In this document: positions 7,630-15,835 of the stretch, in pieces | How the letters are laid out: each line of letters begins with the position of its first letter | Numbering within the stretch: the stretch's first letter is position 1 | Made by a program: the position numbers and the translations under genes | Notes under the pieces: model-generated | The model's database searches: none | What the model was told of the DNA's origin: nothing | Seen by the model: the letters and a program-made list of their open reading frames with translations, nothing else | DNA from: an uncultured Selenomonadales bacterium | Lineage (GTDB): Bacteria; Bacillota; Negativicutes; Acidaminococcales; Acidaminococcaceae | Length of the DNA: 62,780 bases | Assembly: GCA_900315805.1 (NCBI GenBank) | Contig: ONAN01000007.1 | Location: 1 to 62,780, forward strand | Direction of reading: 5' to 3'

Positions 7630-8487
7630 ATGGAAACGCTAGAGGAGAAGATTCAGAAAACCGTTTTGACAAAGACCGACCGTAAAATCGCCGACTATTT
7701 GCTGGATCATAAAGATACAATCAGTTTTAAAACTGTATCGGAAGTGGCCGCCCAAATCGGCACAAGTGATACCTCTGTAATACGTTTCCTTCGTTCTTTG
7801 GGATATGCCGGCTTTTCTGAATTTAAAAAAGAATTGTCACGGCAAGTAGTCCGTAAACTTCAAGAAACCAGGGAAACCCTTTCCCCGGGTGAAAAATATC
7901 TCAAGACGAGTGAATTGTTAAAACGAAACGATGTAGTGTCCGAGGTAATACGTAAAAGTATTGAAAATATACAAGATACCTTTACCAACGTAGATTCCGC
8001 TTTATTGACAGAGGTGGCGGATATATTGGTCAAGGCTAAAAGGAAGTATATCGCCGGTTTTAGGGGATCTTCTTCTTGCGCGGCCTATATGTATCGTAAA
8101 ATGGTTGTGTTTCTGCCGGATGTCGTCTGCCTGGACAAGGCGGAGAGCTGTACCTTGGAACAGATGATCGACATTAAACGGAGCGACTGCCTGCTGATCT
8201 ATTCTTTTACGAGATACACAAAGATAAACTATACCCTTATGGAAATGGCACACGAAGTGGGCGCAAAGATAATCCTTGTAACGGATAAAATAACAAGTCC
8301 TCTGGCTGCAAAGGCTGATTATGTCATCAGTACGAAAGTAGAGGGCGCGGGATTGACCTATTCCTATGTCGTTCCATTATGTGTGTCCGAGATTTTGCTT
8401 TTGTTGATTAGCAATAAGATGAAACTTCGGGACAAAGAAAGATTGAATCGGTTGGACAAGTACATAAACGAACAGGAAATGTATTAA
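7630..8487 (+). CDS. MurR/RpiR-family transcriptional regulator
   Basis: A 285-residue repressor-type protein with an N-terminal HTH_6 domain (about residues 5-75, with IGTSDTSVIRFLRSLGYAGF as the recognition part) and a C-terminal SIS domain (about 110-250, with FRGSSSCAAYM and LIYSFTRYT as phosphosugar-type loop regions). RpiR proteins usually control sugar or amino-sugar genes next to them. Three in-frame starts are possible (7612, 7615, 7630); the ATG at 7630 has GGAG at about 9 bases and is preferred. It follows the symporter-amidohydrolase-PLP operon in the same direction, so that operon and the twin palindrome at 3685-3729 are its likely targets. A SIS effector near a deacylase would fit an amino-sugar or N-acyl compound. 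Confidence 0.85.
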   Translation: METLEEKIQKTVLTKTDRKIADYLLDHKDTISFKTVSEVAAQIGTSDTSVIRFLRSLGYAGFSEFKKELSRQVVRKLQETRETLSPGEKYLKTSELLKRNDVVSEVIRKSIENIQDTFTNVDSALLTEVADILVKAKRKYIAGFRGSSSCAAYMYRKMVVFLPDVVCLDKAESCTLEQMIDIKRSDCLLIYSFTRYTKINYTLMEMAHEVGAKIILVTDKITSPLAAKADYVISTKVEGAGLTYSYVVPLCVSEILLLLISNKMKLRDKERLNRLDKYINEQEMY

Positions 8488-8507
8488 TCGTACTATGGAA
8501 TAAAAAC

Positions 8508-8558
8508 AAACAGCCGCAATTTCCCGGAAAATGGAAATTGCGGCTGTTGCTTTTTTTT
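8508..8558. terminator. Bidirectional terminator
   Basis: A perfect 14-bp stem (CAGCCGCAATTTCC with GGAAATTGCGGCTG) with a T-run on the plus strand and a T-rich tail on the minus strand. It ends the RpiR gene from the left and NYN copy 2 from the right. Confidence 0.88.
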
Positions 8559-8579
8559 GACATCTTCCAGGGAAGGGCG

Positions 8580-9389
8580 TCACTTGTTCCCTTTCAACCG
8601 GAAATAATAGGTCTTGGCGGTCTTGTTCTGGGCGGGCGCCGTGGTGTGGACATCGAAGACGCCCAGGGCCAGGACGAACTGGGAGAATTTCTTGTAGCCG
8701 TACAGGCGCACGTCGAAGTCGGGGAACTGGCGGATCAGCAGGTTGCCCAGGTAGCCGGAGTTGATCCATCCGTTGTCGTTGGAGTTTTCGTCCGTGAGCT
8801 TGATGAGGGCCTGGCGGATGCGTTTGATGCCTTTGTTGTTCTTGGCGTTCTGGACGGATTCGTCCTGCCTGGCGCACGGCGCCTTGGTTTTCTCGCTGCG
8901 GGCGTCGGCGGCATCGGCGGCGGGGGAGGCGTCTTTGCTTTCCTCGGCTTTTGCTTCGGCGTACAACATGTCCAGGTACACGAACTTGTTGCAGGCCGAA
9001 ATAAAGGAACGGGGCGTCTGGCTTTCGCCCATGCCGAGCACGTATTTGTCGGATTCGCGCAGGCGGGAGGCGAGGCGGGTGAAGTCGCTGTCGGAGGAGA
9101 CGATGCAGAAGCCGTCCAGCGAGGACTGGTAGAGCAGGTCCATGGCGTCGATGATGAGGGCCGAGTCGCTGGAGTTTTTGCCGCTCACGTTGTTGTACTG
9201 CTGGATGGGCTGGATGGCGTTGTCCAGGATGGTGTTCTTCCAGCCGGACATCTGCTGGGTCGTCCAGTTGCCGTAGATGCGTTTGTAGATGACGTTCCCC
9301 AGGTTGTTCGCTTCCGATAAAATGACATCGATGTATTGCGGGGAGATGTTTTCGGCATCGATGAGCAGAGCGAATTTCATATCTTCCAT
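8580..9389 (-). CDS. NYN (PIN-like) domain protein with C-terminal OST-HTH/LOTUS domain, copy 2
   Basis: A 269-residue paralogue of the 2396-3166 gene, nearly identical over the NYN domain (LIDAENISPQY, the SSDSALIIDAMDLL metal site, SSDSDFTRLASRLRESDKYV) and the C-terminal LOTUS-like domain (NDNGWINSGYLGNLL, YGYKKFSQF). The linker between domains (about residues 145-185) is the most divergent part and is rich in Ala, Lys and Glu. The ATG at 9389 is preceded by AAGGAGG. Predicted endoribonuclease or RNA-binding regulator; the target is unknown. Two copies in the same orientation 6 kb apart form long direct repeats. Confidence 0.85.
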   Translation of the reverse strand: MEDMKFALLIDAENISPQYIDVILSEANNLGNVIYKRIYGNWTTQQMSGWKNTILDNAIQPIQQYNNVSGKNSSDSALIIDAMDLLYQSSLDGFCIVSSDSDFTRLASRLRESDKYVLGMGESQTPRSFISACNKFVYLDMLYAEAKAEESKDASPAADAADARSEKTKAPCARQDESVQNAKNNKGIKRIRQALIKLTDENSNDNGWINSGYLGNLLIRQFPDFDVRLYGYKKFSQFVLALGVFDVHTTAPAQNKTAKTYYFRLKGNK

Positions 9390-9442
9390 TGGCGGATTTC
9401 CTCCTTCGTATTGAAACGGGGTTGCCGTGATCGTTCCTTTCT

Positions 9443-9471
9443 ATTGTAACAGAAAAGCCGGCCGGTTTCAT
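9443..9471 (-). promoter_or_regulatory. Candidate extended -10 promoter of NYN copy 2
   Basis: Minus-strand TGTTACAAT (extended -10, TACAAT at 9448-9443) lies 54 bases before the start codon. The -35 region (ATGAAA) is poor, so this is tentative. Confidence 0.45.
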
Positions 9472-9475
9472 TAAC

Positions 9476-9514
9476 AAAAACGGTGCCGCCGCAAAAAATG
9501 CGGCGACACCGTTT
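9476..9514 (-). terminator. Terminator after autotransporter 1
   Basis: AAACGGTGTCGCCGCA pairs with TGCGGCGGCACCGTTT around a T-rich loop and is followed by a T-run on the minus strand, just past the autotransporter stop at 9565. Confidence 0.82.
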
Positions 9515-9564
9515 GCCTTCAGGCACGTCTCCTTTGGATTTTTGTTGGGGACAGGCCGTCCCTT

Positions 9565-12500
9565 TTAGAAATGATATCCTGCGAAGAGGCTGCCGCCAAT
9601 TCCTTTATGTTCCCCGGCATAGCCTGTCATTACGGCCTTGAGGTCCCAGGGATCTTCCTTCGTCGCTTCTTTCTTCCACCCGATTTCGGCCATGAGACTG
9701 CTTCCGCCCGTATCTGTTTTTTCAATCGGCGCGCGGAGTCCGTCTGCGGCTACGCGGCCCCTTCCTTCTCCGTCCAGTTCATAATCCCAGGCCAGTCCGT
9801 AGTAGAAGTCGTTCCGGCCGCTCCGGTTGTCCGCTCTGGCCCCGATCCGCAGGAGACGGCTGTCCAGGCCGTCCAGGCCGTATTGCACTTCCCCGGCGGT
9901 AAAGGAACCGCTGCCGATATGGGTATGGAAGTATTTTCCATAGACATCGATATCCCGGGCAGCCCGCCGGATGCCGCCTTCGCTTTCACTGGCTGTTTTG
10001 CCGGTCAGGTCGAAGACATGGCCGATTCCGACATGGCCGCTCCAGTAACGGGCACTGGTTTGATAGCTGTAGGGACTGCCGTTCCTGTCGTGAAGCACGT
10101 TATCGGCGCTGTTCTTTATCCGGCCGGCCCGGAAAGCCCCTTCGTAGTAATCCTTATTGCGGGCGGTCCATTTCATCATGGCGCCGCCGCCATTGTAGTG
10201 GATGTTGCCGCTTCCGGCGAATCCTCTGCCTGCTACATCATAATTGCTTTGTCCATATTCATAAAAAAGGGCGTATCCCAGGACTCCGGCGGAAAATTTC
10301 TGTTCATTGCCTGCCCCGGCGAGGCCGTTCCAGGCATGGGTCGTGGCATGGCTTCCGGTATCATAGCGGTCTTTGCTGCCGCCCAAATCGGCAAATGTGA
10401 AAATACCGGCTTCCTGGCCATTGAAGACTGCCAGCACTCCGTCCATCCGGTCGCGGCCGGATGCCAGGACACTGAGTTCGGCTTCCCTGGCGATCAACGC
10501 ATTATGGGTTTCCTTCGTCGCTTCCACAACCGGCGTTTCCGGAACATCCGGCGCTTTGGCCACGTCCAGCTGATAGAGGACGTTCCCATTTTCTGCAAGG
10601 TACGCTTCGCCTGTACCTGTAAGCGCATTGCCGATATTCCACGTCCCTTTCCCTGTCGTCAGGTTGTCCGGGGAAAGCGTGGTGTTTCCATCCGTATCGA
10701 GGAGCGTCATGGAATACTGGTCCGCGGCGTCAATGGCGGCCAGCGATTCTGCCGTGAAGGAGATGTCCCGCGTATCTACCTTGGTAGCGGCAAGGCTGAA
10801 ATTTTCCGGCGTATGGAGCTTCAGCACCGTACCGCCGGTCAGCCAGTCCACCGTGCGGTAGGTAATGGTGTCGAGGCTGTGCAGGCCGTAGGACAGGACC
10901 TTTCCCGGTTCCGGCAGGGTCAGGCCCGTGGTGCCCGTTACGGTTACGCCGCCATCCAGATAGTTCCAGGTGTTCTGGTTCCTGATGCGTCCGGCACTGT
11001 TGCGGTACAGCGCATCAAGGCCCGTCACGGTGCCGGCCTGCGAGGCATCGATGAGGACGGCCGGGTCCTTGACGGCGAGAGTGACGGCCGCCTTGCCTTC
11101 CTCCTGCCGCAGGGGTTCGTTCAGCCTGGATAAGGCCGTCTTCCCGATTTCCAGTTCCGCCGTCGCGGGCAGGTCCAGCGTATCGGTTACCACGAGTCCT
11201 GCCTTCCGGGGATCCAGGTCGTGCAGGGCGATCTTGTCGAAGTGGCGGAGGCCGCGGACCTGCGGCTGCTCCCAGCGGCTGGCTGTGCCGTCCTGATACC
11301 CGATGCGGAAGGTGTTGCCGCTTCCTGCCGGCTTCGCCTGGGACGCATCCGCCGCGCCATAGACGTCTGCCTGGGACAGGTCCGTCTTCCCGGATACCCA
11401 TACTTCGTTGTTGCTCGCCGTTCCGCTATCCGTAAACCCGGCAAGTACCAAGGGGGAGGAGGAAGAGCCGAAGCCTTGTCCTAGAAAACCGGACACAAAA
11501 TAACTTCCATAATAAGCCTGGGTACTGTCCAGAGGCATCTTTTCTGCAGGAACCAGCCGGGAGTTGCCCGACAGACTGACGATGTTGCCATCTGCACGAC
11601 CGCTGCCGGTGGACAATCCGGCCACCAGGACCTGTGCCTCCCCGTCCGCGGCATTCACCCGGTTGCCTTCCGCGGTTCCTGTCGTGATACTGGCCGCGCC
11701 AAAGAGGACACCGGCCCTGTCGGATATGGTCAGCTTATTCCCGCGGGCTTCGGAAGATTCATCCGTGCCTTCTGAAACCGTGCCAAGGATGGCTCCGGCT
11801 GTACTGTTTCCCGTGAAACATACTTCATTGTTTGTCATGGAAGAAGTGGAACCGCCGTTTCCCGGATCCGCATTCGCAAAGGATTCTCCCAGAACGATCA
11901 GGACCTTCGAACCGTTATCTATACGGAGCTTATTCAGATTATAGGTTCCCGTTGTGCCATAGGCATAGTCATTGGCGAGATATCCGTTGACGGTGGAATT
12001 GGAAACCGTCAGGGTGTTGTTTTCCGCTGTGAAGAGGTCGGCATCATAAATATTGGCGCCCATGACGTGGGATTCCAGCGTACTGTCTGTGACAGATATG
12101 GTGTTTTCCCGACGTTCAAGGCTGCCAAAAGGGCGTCGGGAACGCTGGGTGGTAACGGTTCCGTAAAGTAATCCCTGCACCGTACTGTTTGCCACGGCGG
12201 TAACATTCTTTTGAATGACATTCCGGCTGTCGCTATGAGGCTCTTCCAACGTAACATGAGCCACTTCTCCCACGGTGCTGTTGTCCGATATGGTCAGCCT
12301 GTTGTTCGATGCCACCAGGGAAGAGCCGTCCTTGCCGTTCCAATTATCGGTAAGGTCGTGCACGGCATACACTGCAACATTCGGCAGGGTGCTGTTTTCC
12401 ACTGCCGTCTCATTGTCTTCAATCCGCACCAGGCCTTTTACGGTGCCGTCCTCAGGCGGCTTGAACGACGGGACGGCTTCCACCACGGTTAGGGAAGACC

Positions 12501-12807
12501 CGGTTGCCGGAGCCGTACGGTTGCGGACAGTGATGGAATTATCATGTGCATATAACACGCCGCCCGATGGCGCGTTCTGCAGTGTCTCATAGGAAAGGCG
12601 CACCGCCCTCCACTGCGCGGAGGCACTGTTCCCCTCGATGGTTACGTGGTGTCCGGATTCTTCTGCAAGGACCGGGATTGCCTCCGTTCCTTCCGCCGAT
12701 ACCGGGCCGCCCCTGCCGGCCAGAGCCAGGGCTATGCAGCAGGGCAAGAGCAGCCTGGCCCGTTTTTTCCTAAACGATGGCTCATGTTTCTGAAGCAGGC
12801 GATGCAT
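9565..12807 (-). CDS. Autotransporter 1 (type Va, outer-membrane beta-barrel)
   Basis: A 1080-residue surface protein. Residues 1-37 form a long signal peptide (basic KKRAR, hydrophobic LLLPCCIALALA, cleavage near VSAEG). The passenger, to about residue 800, is a beta-helix type array of NxLTVSNSTV-like strands with many Asn, Thr and Ser. The last 260 residues form the barrel that secretes the passenger, ending in aromatic GYHF as outer-membrane proteins do. The frame is open to 12963, but that extension runs across the promoter at 12935-12963; Met at 12807 has AAGGGGGG before it and directly precedes the signal peptide. Adhesin-like role inferred; no protease motif seen. Barrel sequence differs from autotransporters 3 and 4. 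Confidence 0.87.
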   Translation of the reverse strand: MHRLLQKHEPSFRKKRARLLLPCCIALALAGRGGPVSAEGTEAIPVLAEESGHHVTIEGNSASAQWRAVRLSYETLQNAPSGGVLYAHDNSITVRNRTAPATGSSLTVVEAVPSFKPPEDGTVKGLVRIEDNETAVENSTLPNVAVYAVHDLTDNWNGKDGSSLVASNNRLTISDNSTVGEVAHVTLEEPHSDSRNVIQKNVTAVANSTVQGLLYGTVTTQRSRRPFGSLERRENTISVTDSTLESHVMGANIYDADLFTAENNTLTVSNSTVNGYLANDYAYGTTGTYNLNKLRIDNGSKVLIVLGESFANADPGNGGSTSSMTNNEVCFTGNSTAGAILGTVSEGTDESSEARGNKLTISDRAGVLFGAASITTGTAEGNRVNAADGEAQVLVAGLSTGSGRADGNIVSLSGNSRLVPAEKMPLDSTQAYYGSYFVSGFLGQGFGSSSSPLVLAGFTDSGTASNNEVWVSGKTDLSQADVYGAADASQAKPAGSGNTFRIGYQDGTASRWEQPQVRGLRHFDKIALHDLDPRKAGLVVTDTLDLPATAELEIGKTALSRLNEPLRQEEGKAAVTLAVKDPAVLIDASQAGTVTGLDALYRNSAGRIRNQNTWNYLDGGVTVTGTTGLTLPEPGKVLSYGLHSLDTITYRTVDWLTGGTVLKLHTPENFSLAATKVDTRDISFTAESLAAIDAADQYSMTLLDTDGNTTLSPDNLTTGKGTWNIGNALTGTGEAYLAENGNVLYQLDVAKAPDVPETPVVEATKETHNALIAREAELSVLASGRDRMDGVLAVFNGQEAGIFTFADLGGSKDRYDTGSHATTHAWNGLAGAGNEQKFSAGVLGYALFYEYGQSNYDVAGRGFAGSGNIHYNGGGAMMKWTARNKDYYEGAFRAGRIKNSADNVLHDRNGSPYSYQTSARYWSGHVGIGHVFDLTGKTASESEGGIRRAARDIDVYGKYFHTHIGSGSFTAGEVQYGLDGLDSRLLRIGARADNRSGRNDFYYGLAWDYELDGEGRGRVAADGLRAPIEKTDTGGSSLMAEIGWKKEATKEDPWDLKAVMTGYAGEHKGIGGSLFAGYHF

Positions 12808-12934
12808 AGTTACCAGCCCCCCTTCCGCCGGACAGATGCAAAAAGCATGCAGAACTCTGAGACGGCGCCCCTTCCGGCTCAAACCCTGCGTGCTTACAGA
12901 CCCCGTTGTCTGGTGATTTCTTCTATCATTTATC

Positions 12935-12963
12935 ATTATAACAGCAACATAATTATGAATCAA
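12935..12963 (-). promoter_or_regulatory. Promoter of autotransporter 1
   Basis: Minus-strand TTGATT (12963-12958), 17-base spacer, TATAAT (12940-12935). It implies a leader of about 120 bases containing short inverted repeats (for example CAGAC...GTCTG near 12900) before the ATG at 12807. Confidence 0.75.
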
Positions 12964-13012
12964 TCATGAAATATCAGTAACTTTATTTATAATATCTTTT
13001 AACGGGCAATCC

Positions 13013-13055
13013 AAAAAATCCCCGTTGTCTGTTCCCAAGACAACGGGGATCTGTT
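13013..13055. terminator. Strong hairpin between autotransporter 1 and LysR gene
   Basis: ATCCCCGTTGTCT pairs perfectly with AGACAACGGGGAT around a 7-base loop; a T6 run follows on the minus strand and a T-rich tail on the plus strand. It is upstream of both flanking divergent genes, so it does not end either of them. The left arm's CCCCGTTGTCTG recurs at 12901-12912 inside the autotransporter leader. Confidence 0.6.
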
Positions 13056-13210
13056 TCTTTAGAGGGAGGGCTCTTTATTTTTCTGGCTGCTGTTCATTAT
13101 GAAGCTGTCCTGCTTCTGAACAGTTCCCATGCGAAGCCTTTCCATCAGTTTTACTTATGCGGGGAAACACGGTATAGTATACTCAAGAGAAGAAGAAAGG
13201 ATGATAGGCC

Positions 13211-14125
13211 ATGCTGTTCCGCCAGATGAAATATTTCATCACCGTCGTCGAAGCCCGCAGTTTTACAGAAGCTTCCTATACCCTGCAGATTTCGCAGTCC
13301 GCTGTATCCCAGCAGATCAAAGCGCTGGAAGAGGAGCTCGGCGTCTCCCTGCTGGTCCGGCAGAACCGCACGTTCAGCCTGACACCGGCTGGAGAATACT
13401 TTTACCGCCACGGCAAGGAGCTGCTGCAGGAAATCGACGCCTTCCAAAAAGAGACCCGCCGCCTCGGCGAAGACCGGGAACTGCAGCTGCGACTGGGATA
13501 CCTCAACAATTACTGCGGCAGTGAATTATACGGGACGGTTGCCGCTTTTTCGGCGCAGTATCCGGAAGTGACCATCCATATCTTCAATGGGACCCACGAA
13601 GAACTGTACAGGCAGCTGCGCGATAAAAAGGCGGACATGGTCCTCAATGACCAGCGCCGGGCCTTTTCCGACACCTATGAGAATGACGTCCTGACTACAG
13701 GAACCCTGTATGCGGAGATTTCCCTGCAGAATCCTCTGAGCCGGCAGGAACACCTGTCCTTGGAGGACCTTAAGCGGATTCCCTGCATCCTCGTAGCCCC
13801 TGCCGAACAGGAGCAGGCCGAGGGGGCTTACTATGCCGGTACCCTGGGATTCGCCGAAAACTTCCTCTTTGCCCGCACGCTCGAAGACGCCCGGCTCCTC
13901 GTCGCCAGCAACCGGGGCTATTTGCCGGTGGAAACGTTCAACGCCACGGTGCCGGCCGGCGCTGCCTCGGTCCGCCTTCCTTTATATAAGGGAGGAAAAC
14001 CGTTGCTGCGCCACTATTGCCTCTTCTGGCGAAAAGACAACAGTGCCTATTATGTCGAAGAATTTGCCAGCCTGCTCCATGAACGCATCTCTCCCGCAAC
14101 GGCGTCCCCACATGATTTTTCGTGA
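13211..14125 (+). CDS. LysR-family transcriptional regulator (1)
   Basis: A 304-residue LysR regulator: N-terminal winged HTH at residues 1-60 (FITVVEARSFTEASYTLQIS then QSAVSQQIKALEEELGVSLLVR) and a periplasmic-binding-like effector domain from about residue 90. The start has an AAAGG site at suitable spacing. It is convergent with the SDR gene (12 bases between stops) and divergent from autotransporter 1. The flavodoxin-SDR operon downstream is the likely target: LysR/SDR/flavodoxin sets commonly travel together, though this is context rather than proof. The effector is unknown. Confidence 0.86.
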   Translation: MLFRQMKYFITVVEARSFTEASYTLQISQSAVSQQIKALEEELGVSLLVRQNRTFSLTPAGEYFYRHGKELLQEIDAFQKETRRLGEDRELQLRLGYLNNYCGSELYGTVAAFSAQYPEVTIHIFNGTHEELYRQLRDKKADMVLNDQRRAFSDTYENDVLTTGTLYAEISLQNPLSRQEHLSLEDLKRIPCILVAPAEQEQAEGAYYAGTLGFAENFLFARTLEDARLLVASNRGYLPVETFNATVPAGAASVRLPLYKGGKPLLRHYCLFWRKDNSAYYVEEFASLLHERISPATASPHDFS

Positions 14126-14136
14126 AAGGAAGGATC

Positions 14137-14970
14137 TTACGGCTGCAGCGGACCGTAGTAGAAGGAGGCCGTCGCACCGCCATCTACCAGGAACGTGGCG
14201 CCGGTGATGAACTGGGCCCGTTCGCTCATGAGGAGTTCCGCCACATCGGCCACCTCATCCGCGGTACCCGGTCTGCCGGCAGGGCATTTGGCAAACATGT
14301 TCTTATAGAAGTCGCCACGGGGGCCGTTGAACTCATCAATGGCCAGCGGCGTGACGATGATGCCGGGGGCGATGTCATTGATGCGTGCCCCCCGTTTGCC
14401 CCAGCGCACCGCCTCGTACATAGTACGCTTTTCGTTGCAGCGCTTGGCCAGCTGATACGCATGGAGGGTGTCGCGGATCTGATCCGGCTGCAGGAAGTCA
14501 AGGCTCAGAAGCTCCTCGGCGGGCGTCATGGCCAGTGCCCTGTCCTGCTCCGGGGTGAGCGCAGGCATGCGGTGGCCGGACTGGCTGGAAATGACCACGC
14601 CGGTACCGCCGCGGGCGATAACCTTGCCCACTTCCTCCATCAGCACGGCCGTGCCGTACAGATCCACTTTCAGGATCATCTCGATGGGCGCCTGCGAAGG
14701 GGACACACCGGCACCGCAGACCATGGCCGTCACCTCGCCGTAGCTTTTGGCCTTTTCCACCATCGCCTGGATAGACGAACGGTCGGACATATCCATGACG
14801 AAGGGCTCTGCATCAAACCCCGCTTTCGTCATAACGTCAGCGATGGCGGCAGCATTATCCTTGCTCTTGTCGCCCAGGACGATTTTCTTGCCCCGGCCCA
14901 TGCGGCGGGCAATGGCCAGTGAAATCTGTCCGGCACCGGTTACAATCATTACTTCTTTGTTCATGTTCAT
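14137..14970 (-). CDS. Short-chain dehydrogenase/reductase (SDR)
   Basis: A 277-residue Rossmann-fold NAD(P)-dependent oxidoreductase. The cofactor loop is TGAGQIS (a variant of TGxxxGIG) near residue 11. An aspartate-containing VMDMSDRSS segment follows, then CGAGVSP, the catalytic serine in VISSQSGH, and the catalytic Tyr and Lys in AYQLAKRCNE. GDK after strand beta-2 suggests a preference for NAD over NADP. The C-terminal FLVDGGATA block is typical of classical SDRs. Compared with usual members there is a longer insert after the catalytic serine. It lies 42 bases downstream of the flavodoxin gene in the same operon, so it probably reduces a small carbonyl compound; the substrate is not deducible. 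Confidence 0.87.
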   Translation of the reverse strand: MNMNKEVMIVTGAGQISLAIARRMGRGKKIVLGDKSKDNAAAIADVMTKAGFDAEPFVMDMSDRSSIQAMVEKAKSYGEVTAMVCGAGVSPSQAPIEMILKVDLYGTAVLMEEVGKVIARGGTGVVISSQSGHRMPALTPEQDRALAMTPAEELLSLDFLQPDQIRDTLHAYQLAKRCNEKRTMYEAVRWGKRGARINDIAPGIIVTPLAIDEFNGPRGDFYKNMFAKCPAGRPGTADEVADVAELLMSERAQFITGATFLVDGGATASFYYGPLQP

Positions 14971-15012
14971 TCACCTCATACAATATAACAATGCGGCCCT
15001 TCTCCTTCCTCC

Positions 15013-15570
15013 TCAAAGCTGCTTGATCACTCTGGCAGGATTGCCCACAATATCCCCGATCCCTGCCTCCGCCCAGGCTTTGACTGCTGCGGCGGATTCT
15101 GCGGCCTGGGAACCATGGATGGGCAGGCCTTTCGCCACGTCAGCCTCCGGGCAGAGTTTCTTGATTTGCCGCTCGCTGCCCCCCATGCCGCTTCCTTCAT
15201 GCGTGCAGAAGGGAAGGATGGTCTTGCCGCTCATGTCATACTTCTCCAGGAAGGTGTAGCAGGCCATGGGCATGGTGCCCCACCAGTTGGGATACCCTAA
15301 GAAACCCGTATCGTATCCGCCGAGGCTGTCCGGATATGCTTTCAATTCCGGCCGTGCCTTGCTTCGGAGCTCCTCTTTGGCCGCCTCGGTACACTGCGTA
15401 TAGTCGGCAGGATAGTCCCGGACGGTCTGAATCTCAAACAGGTCACCGCCTACAGCCTGCTGGATGAACTCAGCCACCCGTTCCGTATGGCCCTTGGCAA
15501 GGTTTTTGATTTTGCCGTTGACATAATTCTGGCCCTTGCGGGAAAAATAAGCGATCAGGATTTTTGCCAT
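15013..15570 (-). CDS. Flavodoxin
   Basis: A 185-residue long-chain flavodoxin-like FMN protein. IAYFSRKGQN near residue 6 is the FMN-phosphate loop, GYPNWWGTMP near residue 93 supplies the aromatic isoalloxazine-stacking residues, and THEGSGMGGSERQI near 145 is the third FMN loop. It carries single electrons, or serves as an NAD(P)H-quinone-type partner. It is first in an operon with the SDR gene; the ATG at 15570 is preceded by GGAAAGGAG. The family also includes proteins used by autotrophic or fermentative anaerobes to replace ferredoxin under low iron. Confidence 0.87.
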   Translation of the reverse strand: MAKILIAYFSRKGQNYVNGKIKNLAKGHTERVAEFIQQAVGGDLFEIQTVRDYPADYTQCTEAAKEELRSKARPELKAYPDSLGGYDTGFLGYPNWWGTMPMACYTFLEKYDMSGKTILPFCTHEGSGMGGSERQIKKLCPEADVAKGLPIHGSQAAESAAAVKAWAEAGIGDIVGNPARVIKQL

Positions 15571-15603
15571 GTTGTTTTCTCCTTTCCATCATCCTTTGCC
15601 TTT

Positions 15604-15632
15604 ATTTTACGGCACAGCCCCGGCTGCATCAA
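15604..15632 (-). promoter_or_regulatory. Promoter of flavodoxin-SDR operon
   Basis: Minus-strand TTGATG (15632-15627), 17-base spacer, TAAAAT (15609-15604), 34 bases before the flavodoxin start. Confidence 0.65.
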
Positions 15633-15759
15633 TTCCGAGTCCGCTTCCCATCCATTAGCCAGACTTATGGATGGGACTCCTGTGCGTTTCCTGCATTGTG
15701 TTGTAATGGGTGCAGAACAGGGTTCCAGCGGGATAGGCGCCCCTGTTTGCAGGAAATAG

Positions 15760-15788
15760 AAAAACGCACGGCGTGACCGTGCGTTTTT
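15760..15788. terminator. Palindromic terminator AAAAACGCACGG...CCGTGCGTTTTT
   Basis: A 12-bp stem with A5/T5 flanks after the second LysR gene (minus strand). An almost identical element ends autotransporter 2 at 22037-22067, differing by one loop base and the T-run length. Confidence 0.85.
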
Positions 15789-15835
15789 GTCCTTCCCTAA
15801 AACTTGCGGGGGCGGCAATTCTTGGGGCGGGCCCG

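Noticed and set aside
15571..15759. Small gene between the flavodoxin promoter and the palindromic terminator.
   Set aside because: Open frames there lack ribosome-binding sites and cross the flavodoxin promoter; nothing recognisable.
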